Below are positions 1 to 7,907 of a stretch of 64,000 nucleotides of DNA, piece after piece. A model generated the notes under the pieces. It worked only from the letters and a program-made list of their open reading frames with translations. It was not told the DNA's origin and made no database searches. The DNA comes from Lentibacter algarum (GTDB taxonomy: Bacteria; Pseudomonadota; Alphaproteobacteria; Rhodobacterales; Rhodobacteraceae): positions 1 through 64,000 of the forward strand of contig NZ_JAHKQI010000003.1 of the NCBI RefSeq assembly GCF_018860975.1, read 5' to 3'. Position 1 is the first letter of the stretch, and each line of letters starts with the position of its first letter. The position numbers were made by a program, and so were the translations under genes.

Positions 1-210
1 TGGAGGGGGCATACCTCTTCAGCGCGCGGTTGGAGGGGGCAAACCTCTTCGGCGCGCGCTTGGAGGGGGCAGACCTCAGAAGCGCGTGCTTGGAGGGGGC
101 AAACCTCGACAGCGCGCGGTTGGAGGGGGCAAGCCTCAGAAGCGCGCGCTTGGAGGGGGCAGACCTCAGAAGCGCGCGGTTGGAGGGGGCAAACCTCGAC
201 AGCGCGCGGT
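1..210. repeat. Tandem 30-bp repeat array (7 units) within coding DNA
   Basis: The decamer TGGAGGGGGC recurs exactly every 30 bp, at 1, 31, 61, 91, 121, 151 and 181. The 20 bases between differ at only a few positions. Each unit encodes one decapeptide of the pentapeptide-repeat protein. The array continues to the left edge, so its full copy number is not visible. Near-identity at the DNA level, not only the protein level, suggests recent amplification or gene conversion. Confidence 0.95.
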
Positions 211-482
211 TGTACAGTTCCACAAATCTTACCGAAGCCTTGCTACGCGGAGCTTCGGTAAGATCTGTGGATGATACAACCATAAGGCATCTCGCGCCGT
301 TTTTGCAGGATATGTTTGCTGACGGCTCTGTCACCTTGCCCAAAGGCACCGCCCGCCCCGCCCATTGGCCTGATTGGGAGCTTCCACCTTTGGGCGAACA
401 CAACTTCTACTCAGAACACCAAAAATGGCTGGCCGATCCTGACAACTACACCCCGCCGCCAAATCCGAACCCTTCGGACTAA
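3..482 (+). CDS. Pentapeptide-repeat protein, 5' end outside window
   Basis: The reading frame is open to the left edge, so the true start lies upstream. The visible N-terminal 70 residues are seven decapeptides of the type LEGA(N/D)L(R/D/F)SAR, each two pentapeptides that fit the A(D/N)LxX rule and would form a right-handed quadrilateral beta-helix. About 85 residues of non-repeat sequence follow, rich in Pro and Trp, ending in a Pro/Asn tail. Pentapeptide proteins often act by mimicking DNA or binding proteins, but nothing here indicates a target. The coding DNA is a tandem array of 30-bp units and contains a 20-bp inverted repeat (separate entries). Family assignment is firm; function unknown. 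Confidence 0.85.
   Translation, partial: EGAYLFSARLEGANLFGARLEGADLRSACLEGANLDSARLEGASLRSARLEGADLRSARLEGANLDSARLYSSTNLTEALLRGASVRSVDDTTIRHLAPFLQDMFADGSVTLPKGTARPAHWPDWELPPLGEHNFYSEHQKWLADPDNYTPPPNPNPSD
219..271. repeat. 20-bp inverted repeat (hairpin) inside the pentapeptide gene
   Basis: Arms at 219-238 and 252-271 are complementary at 19 of 20 positions (one A-C mismatch at 225/265), around a 13-nt loop. The inner 13 bp, built on the arm CTTACCGAAGC, pair perfectly. It lies just after the last perfect 30-bp unit, in frame, encoding the stretch around STNLTEALLRGAS. A stem of this length in coding DNA is unusual. It has no T-tract, so it is not an intrinsic terminator. Confidence 0.85.
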
Positions 483-562
483 CCCGCACTATCTCCAACC
501 GCCCTCTTGCGCTTTAGGCCAAGGTGGGCAATGTAATTACCAGTTCAAAACCGAGGATTCAC

Positions 563-1633
563 ATGGCACTTCCGATCCGCGATCAGGCGAAATACTGGGG
601 TATCTCCGCGCTCGTTTTCTGCGTGGCGCTTTGGTATCTGGGCGATGTGATCCTGCCCTTCGTGCTCGGCGGAGCGATCGCTTACTTCCTTGATCCGGTC
701 GCTGATAGGCTTGAAAAAATGGGCGCCTCGCGCGCCGTGGCCACCACCACGATCACCCTGACGGGGCTGCTGATCTTCGTCATACTGGCGCTTCTGGTCA
801 TTCCGGTCATGATCGAACAGGCCATATCCCTGTTCAACACCGCGCCGCAGTTGTTTGAGCAGTTGCAGGGCTTTCTTACCGAGCGCTTCCCTTCTCTTAT
901 GGACGAAAACAGCACCCTGCGTCATTCGCTGCTGACTGTCGGCGACAAAGTGCAGGAACGCGGCGGCGAGCTGCTGCAAACTGTGCTCTCCTCGGCTTGG
1001 TCGGTTGTTAACCTCGTGATGCTCATGGTGATCGTGCCGGTTGTGGCCTTTTACCTGCTCTATGATTGGGACAGAATGGTCGCAGCGATTGACGAAATGC
1101 TGCCGCGTGATCACGCCCCTGTTGTGCGCACACTCGCCAGCCAGATCGACGCGACGCTGGCCAGCTTCATCCGCGGCATGGGCACCGTCTGCATGATCCT
1201 CGGCGCTTACTACGCTATCGCGCTTATGGTGGTCGGGCTACAGTTTGGCCTGATCGTCGGCTTCATCGCCGGAATGCTGACATTCATCCCCTACCTCGGC
1301 GCAGTGCTTGGCGGCATCCTCGCCATCGGTTTGGCGCTGTTCCAGTTCTGGGGCGAGTGGTTCTCTCTGGCGGCGGTGGTGATCATCTTTGTCATCGGCC
1401 AAGTGATCGAGGGCAACGTGCTAACACCAAAACTGGTCGGCAAATCTGTCGGGCTGCACCCGGTCTGGCTGATTTTCGCGCTCTCTGTGTTTGGCACCCT
1501 GTTCGGCTTTGTCGGCATGCTGGTGGCTGTGCCCGTTGCAGCCGCGATCGGCGTATTCACACGCTTCTTTGCCCAGTCATACAAAGACAGCCGCCTCTAC
1601 CGCGGCCTCACAGACACGCCCGAAACCGACTAA
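563..1633 (+). CDS. AI-2E family transporter (PerM/YdgG-like permease)
   Basis: Inner-membrane protein of about 356 residues in the AI-2E/PerM family, whose members export small solutes or act as antiporters; the substrate cannot be told from sequence. Hydrophobic segments lie near residues 15-45, 60-85 and 145-170, with a dense cluster from about 205 to 340. The family-typical run PYLGAVLGGI is visible late in the protein. The start at 563 (MALPIRDQAKYW) fits the family and has GAGG 7 nt upstream; an ATG at 524 with AAGGTGG close by would add 13 residues. The stop overlaps the hdaA start (TAATG), so the two genes are probably cotranscribed and translationally coupled. Confidence 0.85.
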   Translation: MALPIRDQAKYWGISALVFCVALWYLGDVILPFVLGGAIAYFLDPVADRLEKMGASRAVATTTITLTGLLIFVILALLVIPVMIEQAISLFNTAPQLFEQLQGFLTERFPSLMDENSTLRHSLLTVGDKVQERGGELLQTVLSSAWSVVNLVMLMVIVPVVAFYLLYDWDRMVAAIDEMLPRDHAPVVRTLASQIDATLASFIRGMGTVCMILGAYYAIALMVVGLQFGLIVGFIAGMLTFIPYLGAVLGGILAIGLALFQFWGEWFSLAAVVIIFVIGQVIEGNVLTPKLVGKSVGLHPVWLIFALSVFGTLFGFVGMLVAVPVAAAIGVFTRFFAQSYKDSRLYRGLTDTPETD

Positions 1634-2325
1634 TGCCCCAGCAACTTACCTTTGATCTGCCGAGCAAAACCGCGCTCGACCGCGACGACTTCTTTGTCTC
1701 GACAGCCAATATGGCGGCGGTGAGCATCGTTGACAACTGGGACAAAACCGTCTGGCGCACGCTCATGGTTGTCGGGCCGAAAGGCTCGGGCAAAACCCAC
1801 CTCTGCCATGTCTGGAGCGCGCTCTCCGGTGCTCGTCACATTCAGGCGCGCGACCTCACTGAAAGCGATGTCCCCGTGCTCGCCACCCGCGCAGCCGTTG
1901 TGGAAGACATCCAAGAGATCGCCGCAATTCCCGAGGCCCAAACCGCGCTGTTTCACCTCTACAACATGTCAAAAGCCGAAGGCGGGTTTCTGATGATGAC
2001 AGCCAATTGCGTGCCACAGCTGATGGGGCTAACCCTGCCCGACCTTACCAGCCGCCTGCACCAAGTGGGCATTGTCAATCTGCGAGAGCCCGACGACGCC
2101 CTGCTCTCGGCGGTGCTGATGAAACTTTTCGCCGACCGACAGCTAAACCCCAAGCCAGACGTGCTCCCCTACCTGGCACGCTACATGGACCGCAGCTTTG
2201 CTGCCGCCCACGAGCTTGTCGACGCCCTCGACAAAACCGCATTGGCCGAAGGCCGCGACGTAACCCGCAAGCTCGCCGGTGAGGTGCTGGCGGCAATGGA
2301 TCAACTTTCGATCTGGCCGGAGTGA
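1633..2325 (+). CDS. hdaA: HdaA/DnaA-regulatory AAA+ protein
   Basis: A 230-residue AAA+ protein resembling DnaA domain III without the DNA-binding domain IV, as in Hda. In Caulobacter, HdaA with the beta clamp stimulates ATP hydrolysis by DnaA to limit re-initiation. The N-terminus MPQQLTFDLP holds the QLxFDLP-type clamp-binding motif. Walker A is GPKGSGKTH at residues 48-56. Arg-rich sensor regions follow (LTSRLHQVGIV near the middle). The start is the ATG overlapping the permease stop. Hda next to ppk is typical of alphaproteobacteria, but here the B12 locus separates them. Confidence 0.85.
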   Translation: MPQQLTFDLPSKTALDRDDFFVSTANMAAVSIVDNWDKTVWRTLMVVGPKGSGKTHLCHVWSALSGARHIQARDLTESDVPVLATRAAVVEDIQEIAAIPEAQTALFHLYNMSKAEGGFLMMTANCVPQLMGLTLPDLTSRLHQVGIVNLREPDDALLSAVLMKLFADRQLNPKPDVLPYLARYMDRSFAAAHELVDALDKTALAEGRDVTRKLAGEVLAAMDQLSIWPE

Positions 2326-2461
2326 CGCATCACTTTCAACCTCAGGTTTAATTTTTGGCCCGTTTTAGGGAAGCCATGCTATGCTGGCCGTGAGGCGCTC
2401 GCAGCAGACCAATGAGCACTATTTGTTGCGATACGCCGTAAACTTTCAAAGAGGGTTTGTT

Positions 2462-3019
2462 ATGCTTGGATGGATTGGGAATACAATTACCACAGTTGTT
2501 ACGACGGTTCGCGGCGTCTTTGGCGAGCGAGAAAACCCGCCGCCAGATGTCCCCCCAGAGTGCGAAGACGGCGAATGCCCCGCAGCGATTGCAGCTGCAC
2601 GAGCCGCCCGCAGACAGGCCGAACTCGCCTGCGTTCATGCACAAGTGCATGTGGGAATCCTTGAATCCCTGATCAAAGCGCTCACACCAACTCTTGTTCA
2701 CTTGGCGCTTCTGGTCGTTCTGGTGTTGGCGCTCGGGCCTTTGGGCCTTGTTGCCGCCTTGGGGGCTTACATGGCCTTGCTCGCATTGGTTCTGGCGTGG
2801 AGTCAGATCGCAGCAGGCGCACTTGCAAGCCTCGCCACGGCAGCCAGCGACTTTCAGCAAGCCCTAGACCTTGTCAGACAGGCTTGCTCACAGGCCTGCC
2901 TCGCGGTCTTGATCGACGAAATCTCTGATTTCACCCCCTGCAATGTAGCCTCGCCGCAAGACCTGCTGCGAAACGCTCCATTCAACGACTTGCTTGGTTT
3001 TTCCGACCGCTTCAACTGA
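2462..3019 (+). CDS. Unknown Cys-rich membrane protein
   Basis: A 185-residue protein that I do not recognise. After a short amphipathic N-terminus comes an acidic, Pro-rich patch with CEDGEC, then an Ala/Arg-rich helix with another Cys. Two long hydrophobic stretches at about residues 80-110 and 112-135 look like a transmembrane hairpin. The C-terminal soluble part carries QACSQAC and a further Cys. About seven Cys in all are spread over both soluble parts. The ATG at 2462 has AGAGGG upstream; an ATG at 2381 in the same frame would add 27 poorly hydrophobic residues and is less likely. It stands alone between hdaA and the cobalamin riboswitch. Confidence 0.65.
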   Translation: MLGWIGNTITTVVTTVRGVFGERENPPPDVPPECEDGECPAAIAAARAARRQAELACVHAQVHVGILESLIKALTPTLVHLALLVVLVLALGPLGLVAALGAYMALLALVLAWSQIAAGALASLATAASDFQQALDLVRQACSQACLAVLIDEISDFTPCNVASPQDLLRNAPFNDLLGFSDRFN

Positions 3020-3124
3020 CCACGGCGCGCCGCACTCAAGGCTCACAAGCCGGATTGACAGGACCATTTGCGCTCGGTTTTCCACTTTCAAAGCTGTGGC
3101 AATTGCCCTAGACACGAGTCACTT

Positions 3125-3315
3125 CGGTCTGGGCAGAGAATGTCTGGATAATAGGGAACAACGGTGCGGCAGGTCTGCGACTTGCCAATTCCGTGACTGC
3201 CCCCGCAACTGTAAGCGGCGAGCAAAGTCGGAACATGTCACTTCTGTGTAACCCACAGGGGGAAGGCCCGATCAAGCATCGACCCGTGAGTCAGGAGACC
3301 TGCCGAGGTGATCAC
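3125..3315 (+). ncRNA. Cobalamin (AdoCbl-class) riboswitch
   Basis: The leader of btuB contains the conserved cobalamin aptamer segments in order: AATAGGGAA and GGTGCGG near 3150-3170, GCCAATTCCG then ACTGCCCCCGCAACTGTAAG at about 3186-3216, GGGGGAAGGC near 3260, and the B12 box GTCAGGAGACCTGCC at 3292-3306. Such riboswitches bind cobalamins and lower expression of uptake genes when B12 is plentiful. This gives direct support for the function of the genes downstream. Boundaries are approximate. Confidence 0.95.
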
Positions 3316-3446
3316 CCTGTCCGGACGCGGGACGCGTCATGGGCAACGGATCTTCCGTCGTGGTGGCATTTGCACCGCTGGCGGAGTCTCATCTTCCACC
3401 AGTTAGACCCAGGACAACCGCAACTGTTGCGGATGGAGGAAGACCT
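3316..3446 (+). promoter_or_regulatory. Riboswitch expression platform / btuB leader
   Basis: About 130 nt between the B12 box and the btuB start. A compact hairpin CCGCAAC-T-GTTGCGG sits at 3418-3432, immediately before the ribosome binding site GGAGGA (3435-3440) and ATG (3447). No T-tract follows it, so control of translation initiation is more likely than termination. The region can be read as an open frame (from 3339) fused to btuB, but codon content and the signal peptide place the start at 3447. Confidence 0.6.
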
Positions 3447-5279
3447 ATGACACGCCACCTAATGGCATCCCTACTGGCGAGCACCGCCATACTGGCCCCC
3501 CCCGCTTTCGCTCAGGACGCCGCCTTTGATCTTGATCCGATCATTGTCGAGTCTTCGTCGCTCACACCTGTTGAGCAGGCTCGCACCGGCACGAATGTCG
3601 AAGTCCTCGAAGGCGAGGATGCAGGCTCAAATGACACCCGCGTGATTGACCGGCTGTCTCGCCTGCCGGGCGTCAACGTCAACAGCAACGGCGGTTTGGG
3701 CGGGGCCAGCTCGATACAGCTGCGCGGCCTGCCCTCACGTTATGTCGGCGTACGCGTCAACGGAATTGACGTGGCCGACCCGACAGGCCCACAGAACCAG
3801 TTCGACTTTGGCGGTTTCACCGCAGCAGGCATCGAACGTGTTGAGGTGCTCAAAGGCTCGCAATCGGCGATCTTTGGCTCCGAAGCGATCGCCGGTGTCG
3901 TCAACTTCTCGACGTTCAGGCCAACAGAGCTTGGCTTTTCAGGCAATATGAAGGCCGAGGCAGGCAGCTTTGACACTTACTCGGGCGCGCTCAACATCGG
4001 CCACAAAACCGAACAGGGCTTTGTTGCGCTCAGCTACGGACACATCAAGTCACAGGGCATCTCGTCACAGTCGTTCAACACTGAAAAAGACGGCTTTGAG
4101 CAGTCTACCCTGCATTTGACAGCTGAATATGCGATCTCCGACACCGTCACGATCGGCGGTGCCTTTCTCTACCGCGACGGCGAGGGCGAGTTTGACCGCT
4201 CCTCCTTCTCGCTTGATTCCACCGGAGAGTTTTTCAACCTCGAACACGGTGCGCGCGTTTACACCACCTTCGAAACCGGTGCCGTCACCCATACGCTGAG
4301 CTTTTCGTATTTTGACATTGATCGCAAAGACCCCGGCGGCTTTACCCCGCGTTTTCAAGGCAAGCGTCAGTCAGTGGCCTATCTTGGCAGCGCCTCGCTT
4401 GGCGCTAACGCGACACTTAACTTCGGCATCGACCACACCGAAGAGAAGATCAATGCCGGTGCCGCAGTCGGCTCGGAAGACAACACCAGCTTTACCGCCG
4501 AGCTGCTCTTCAGCCCCGGCGCGCAGTTCGACTTGTCAGCCGCGCTACGCTATGATGACAACTCGACATTCGGTGGGCAGGCAACCGGCCGCTTGAGCGC
4601 CGTCTATCATGCCCGCGAAGACCTCGCTTTGCGTGCCTCTGTCGGGTCGGGCTACAGGGCGCCCTCGCTCTACGAAAGGTTCAGCGCTTACGGCGACCCT
4701 GCCTTGCAGCCCGAAAAGAGCGTCAGCTACGAGCTTGGTGTCGAAAAGACATATGGCACACGCGGTTTTGTTAAAGCCACGCTGTTTCTCACCGATATCG
4801 ATGACCTGATCGACTATGACTTCGCCGCGACAGTCTGCGGCAGCGGCTTTGGCTGCTACAATCAGGTGCCGGGCAAAACCACGTCCAAGGGCCTTGAACT
4901 TTCGGGTGAATACAAGATGTCCGAGCGGTATTCCTTCTATGGGGCCTATACCTATACCGACGCCAAAACCGAGGGCGTGCGCTTGGCGCGTACACCGCGG
5001 CATGATCTTGTGCTGGGTGTCAACGGCACCTTCACTGACAGGTTTTCGGGCTATCTGAATGTGCGCCATGCCGCCGATGTTTTGCCAAGTGCCTTTGCAT
5101 CTGCGGGCAACAAAGTCGGAGACTATACTCTGGTCGGAGCAGGCTTGTCCTATGATCTGAGCGACACAGCCGAGGTCTTCCTGCGCGTCGACAACTTGCT
5201 TGATGAGGACTACGAAACCGCATCGGGCTACAATCAGCCGGGCCGCTCGGTCTTTGTTGGACTTCGTGCTGACTTTTAA
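3447..5279 (+). CDS. btuB: TonB-dependent vitamin B12 receptor BtuB
   Basis: Outer-membrane receptor of 610 residues for cobalamin uptake. A signal peptide (MTRHLMASLLASTAILAPPAFA, cut near residue 22) is followed by a TonB-box-like DPIIVESSS, a plug domain (RLPGVNVNSNGGLGGASSIQLRG, RVEVLKGSQSAIFGSEAIAG) to about residue 170, and a 22-strand-type barrel ending in a terminal Phe (VGLRADF). Length matches BtuB. The riboswitch upstream and btuFCD downstream support the substrate. The start has GGAGGA 6 nt upstream. The end overlaps the likely btuF start by 14 nt. Confidence 0.92.
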   Translation: MTRHLMASLLASTAILAPPAFAQDAAFDLDPIIVESSSLTPVEQARTGTNVEVLEGEDAGSNDTRVIDRLSRLPGVNVNSNGGLGGASSIQLRGLPSRYVGVRVNGIDVADPTGPQNQFDFGGFTAAGIERVEVLKGSQSAIFGSEAIAGVVNFSTFRPTELGFSGNMKAEAGSFDTYSGALNIGHKTEQGFVALSYGHIKSQGISSQSFNTEKDGFEQSTLHLTAEYAISDTVTIGGAFLYRDGEGEFDRSSFSLDSTGEFFNLEHGARVYTTFETGAVTHTLSFSYFDIDRKDPGGFTPRFQGKRQSVAYLGSASLGANATLNFGIDHTEEKINAGAAVGSEDNTSFTAELLFSPGAQFDLSAALRYDDNSTFGGQATGRLSAVYHAREDLALRASVGSGYRAPSLYERFSAYGDPALQPEKSVSYELGVEKTYGTRGFVKATLFLTDIDDLIDYDFAATVCGSGFGCYNQVPGKTTSKGLELSGEYKMSERYSFYGAYTYTDAKTEGVRLARTPRHDLVLGVNGTFTDRFSGYLNVRHAADVLPSAFASAGNKVGDYTLVGAGLSYDLSDTAEVFLRVDNLLDEDYETASGYNQPGRSVFVGLRADF

Positions 5280-6132
5280 GCAAATCAAGGCTCTTGCCGC
5301 GCGCATCTCTTTGGTGTGCGCGGTGAGCTGTTCTGCCGCCGTCAGCGGCGCGTTGGCTGATGCCCCGCAGCGGGTCGTGTCAATGAACCTCTGCACCGAT
5401 CAACTGGCAATGTTGCTCGCCGCCAAGGGGCAGCTTCTGTCGGTTTCCCAGATATCGCTGGACAGCCATGTTTCACCCATGGCCAAAGAGGCCGCCAACT
5501 ATCGCATCAATTACGGGCAAGCCGAGGATATATTCCTGATGCAGCCCGATCTGGTGTTGGCGGGCGAGTATACGCCGCGCTCTACTGTCAATATGCTGCG
5601 CGGGTTGGGCATCCGTGTCGAGATTTTTTCAATCACAACAACGCTGGACGGGGTGACAAGCCAGCTCGCCAAAATGGGCGCCCTCTTGCACCGCGAGGCA
5701 GAGGCCGAAAGGATGATCACCGATTTTGAGGCGCGCCGCGCCGCTCTGGCAACAGACAGCGAAACACCCCCCAGTGCGATCTTCTATTACGCCAACGGCT
5801 TCACGTCCGGCCGCGGTTCAATGGCAAATGAAGTCCTTGAACTGGCCGGGTTCAGCAATGCCGCGATCGCCGCCGGATATGACAGCGGGCGCAAAATGCC
5901 GCTTGAGGTGCTGGCGCTCACCGATCCCGACCTGGTGATCACGTCAACGGCTTACCCCGGCGGCTCACGGGCCGAAGACATCCTGCAGCATCCGGCCGTT
6001 AAAGCCCTGCAGCGCGGCCGCGCGGCCACAGCCGTAACCGACCATGACTGGGTCTGCGGCACGCCTTTCGTAATGCGCGCCGCCGAAAAACTGGCCACCC
6101 TGCGCCACAGCATGAACAAGGTGCAGCCATGA
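5266..6132 (+). CDS. btuF: Cobalamin-binding periplasmic protein BtuF-like
   Basis: Substrate-binding protein of the TroA/BtuF fold, about 288 residues, that would hand cobalamin to BtuCD. A hydrophobic signal region (SLVCAVSCSAAVSGALA) precedes PQRVVSMNLCTDQLAMLLA, the usual first strand of the BtuF/FepB family. The middle segment AEDIFLMQPDLVLAGEYTPR and the late DPDLVITS are family typical. I chose the GTG at 5266, inside the btuB end; a TTG at 5257 in the same frame is possible, and the frame is open further upstream, so the start is uncertain. The stop overlaps btuC by ATGA. Confidence 0.85.
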   Translation: MLTFKQIKALAARISLVCAVSCSAAVSGALADAPQRVVSMNLCTDQLAMLLAAKGQLLSVSQISLDSHVSPMAKEAANYRINYGQAEDIFLMQPDLVLAGEYTPRSTVNMLRGLGIRVEIFSITTTLDGVTSQLAKMGALLHREAEAERMITDFEARRAALATDSETPPSAIFYYANGFTSGRGSMANEVLELAGFSNAAIAAGYDSGRKMPLEVLALTDPDLVITSTAYPGGSRAEDILQHPAVKALQRGRAATAVTDHDWVCGTPFVMRAAEKLATLRHSMNKVQP

Positions 6133-7115
6133 AGCGGGGCTTGTTACCCGGGCTTGGGCTGGCCATTGTGCTGCTGTTTGCGGCCTCTCTGCTGATCGGG
6201 CCCGCCCAGCTCAGCATCGCGGACAGCCTGTCTGGCTTGATGGCAGGCGACGACAGCCCCGTTGCGCTGGTGATGCGCGAAATCCGCTTGCCCCGCGCCC
6301 TGCTGGCTCTGCTGATCGGTGCCAGCCTCGGGCTTGCAGGGGCGGCCATGCAAGGCTACCTGCGCAACCCGCTTGCCGAGCCGGGGCTGATCGGCGTCTC
6401 CGCCTCTGCCGCCTTGGGAGCCGTGATCGCGATCCAAAGCGGTTTTGCCGCCGCCTTCGTGCTCGGGCTTCCGCTGGCCGCTTTGGCGGGCGCCTTGGCA
6501 GCCGTGCTGCTGGTGATGGCCCTCGCAGGCCCGGGCGGCACATCCCTCACACTGATCCTCGCCGGTATCGCAGTCTCGGCGCTGGCCTCCGCACTGACTT
6601 CACTGGTGCTGAACCTGTCACCCAACCCCTTTGCAGCCAGTGAAATCGTCTTCTGGATGATGGGCTCGCTTGAAGACCGCTCGATGATCCATGTCTGGAT
6701 CGCCCTGCCCTTCATGGCTCTGGGGCTTTTGCTGCTCGGCACCTTGGGCCGTGGCCTCGACGCGCTGACACTTGGTGAAGACGCCGCACAGGCGATGGGC
6801 ATCCAAGTCAGCCGGCTTAGGCTACAGCTGGTGTTCGGCACGGCCTGCGTTGTCGGAGCAGGCACAGCCGTCGCCGGAGCGATCGGCTTTGTCGGGCTGG
6901 TTGTGCCGCATATTTTGCGGCCCTTCGTTGGGGCGCACCCGTCGCGTCTGCTCTGGGCCTCGGCCCTCGGCGGCGCAGTGATGGTGCTCACCGCCGACAT
7001 CGCCACCCGCGTAATCCTGCCCGACCGCGACCTGAAACTCGGCGTGCTGACAGCTCTGGTCGGCGCACCGCTGTTCTTGCACCTGATCCTCAAATTGCGA
7101 AAGGAACGCCTGTGA
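6129..7115 (+). CDS. btuC: Cobalamin ABC transporter permease BtuC-like
   Basis: FecCD/BtuC-family inner-membrane permease, 328 residues, with about ten predicted membrane segments. The family core REIRLPRALLALLIGASLGLAG near residues 40-60 and GAAMQGYLRNPLAEPGLIG just after are very characteristic. Near the C-terminus GLVVPHILRPFVGAHPSRLL forms the loop that contacts the ATPase. It overlaps btuF upstream (ATGA) and btuD downstream (GTGA), which indicates translational coupling in the btuBFCD operon. Substrate is inferred from the riboswitch and neighbours. Confidence 0.9.
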   Translation: MKRGLLPGLGLAIVLLFAASLLIGPAQLSIADSLSGLMAGDDSPVALVMREIRLPRALLALLIGASLGLAGAAMQGYLRNPLAEPGLIGVSASAALGAVIAIQSGFAAAFVLGLPLAALAGALAAVLLVMALAGPGGTSLTLILAGIAVSALASALTSLVLNLSPNPFAASEIVFWMMGSLEDRSMIHVWIALPFMALGLLLLGTLGRGLDALTLGEDAAQAMGIQVSRLRLQLVFGTACVVGAGTAVAGAIGFVGLVVPHILRPFVGAHPSRLLWASALGGAVMVLTADIATRVILPDRDLKLGVLTALVGAPLFLHLILKLRKERL

Positions 7116-7870
7116 ACGCGCTTTCGCTGTCAGGTTTGTCAGTCACATTGCAACGCCGCACGGTGCTGCGTGACGTGAGTTTTGATATCAAACCCGGAGA
7201 GTTTGTCGGCCTGATCGGGGCCAATGGCGCTGGTAAGACAACCCTCATGCGCGCCATCCTTGGCCTGCAAGCGCACCAGGGCCATAGCAGCCTCGCCCAA
7301 CTGCCGCAAAACGCGCGCGCCGGACAGGCAGCATGGATGCCGCAAATGCGTGAAATCGCATGGCCGATCACAGTCGAATCTGTGGTGATGCTGGGGCGCA
7401 CGCCGCACCTGAGCGCTCTCCAGAAGCCAAGCGCCGATGATACTGAACACGTCGAGGCCGCCCTCGCGCGCATGGAACTCACCGCAATGCGCCACCGCCC
7501 CGCAACGCAGCTATCAGGCGGCGAACAGGCCCGCGTGCTGATCGCACGTGCGCTGGCCCAAGACACGCCGCTGCTGCTGGCAGACGAGCCCATCGCCGGG
7601 CTTGACCCCGCGCACCAGATCGCCACGATGCAGACATTCGCAGAGCTTGCACATCAGGGCAAATCACTGCTGGTGTCACTGCACGACCTCGGGCTCGCAG
7701 CGCGTCACTGCTCGCGTTTGATCCTGTTGGACAACGGCAGCGTGGCAGCCGACGGCCGGCCCGAAGACGTGCTATCAGCCGAAAGGCTGGCGGCGGTGTT
7801 TGGCATTACGGCTTGGTGCGAGCACACCGAGCAAGGCCTTGTCTACCAGCCTCTGGATGTGATCCGATGA
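7112..7870 (+). CDS. btuD: Cobalamin ABC transporter ATPase BtuD-like
   Basis: ABC ATPase of 252 residues. Walker A is GANGAGKTT at 36-44, the signature LSGGEQAR at 134-141, Walker B LLLADEP at 154-160, and the switch His at about 191 (SLHDLG). It powers the BtuCD importer. Translation starts at a GTG that overlaps the btuC stop by four bases. A gap of 37 bp follows before exbB, with a ribosome binding site AAAGGACAA close to the exbB start, so the whole block through tonB is probably one transcript. Confidence 0.9.
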   Translation: MNALSLSGLSVTLQRRTVLRDVSFDIKPGEFVGLIGANGAGKTTLMRAILGLQAHQGHSSLAQLPQNARAGQAAWMPQMREIAWPITVESVVMLGRTPHLSALQKPSADDTEHVEAALARMELTAMRHRPATQLSGGEQARVLIARALAQDTPLLLADEPIAGLDPAHQIATMQTFAELAHQGKSLLVSLHDLGLAARHCSRLILLDNGSVAADGRPEDVLSAERLAAVFGITAWCEHTEQGLVYQPLDVIR

Positions 7871-7907
7871 CGCATATGGCAGACGGCGCAACAAAAGGAC
7901 AAACAAC

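Noticed and set aside
1-210. Regular 30-bp repeats considered as a CRISPR array
   Set aside because: There are no variable spacers; the repeats are contiguous and encode pentapeptide repeats in frame.
4545-5396. Long antisense frame in btuB
   Set aside because: The composition is shadow-like (many Cys, Arg, His), there is no ribosome binding site and it lies entirely within the btuB barrel and the btuF start.
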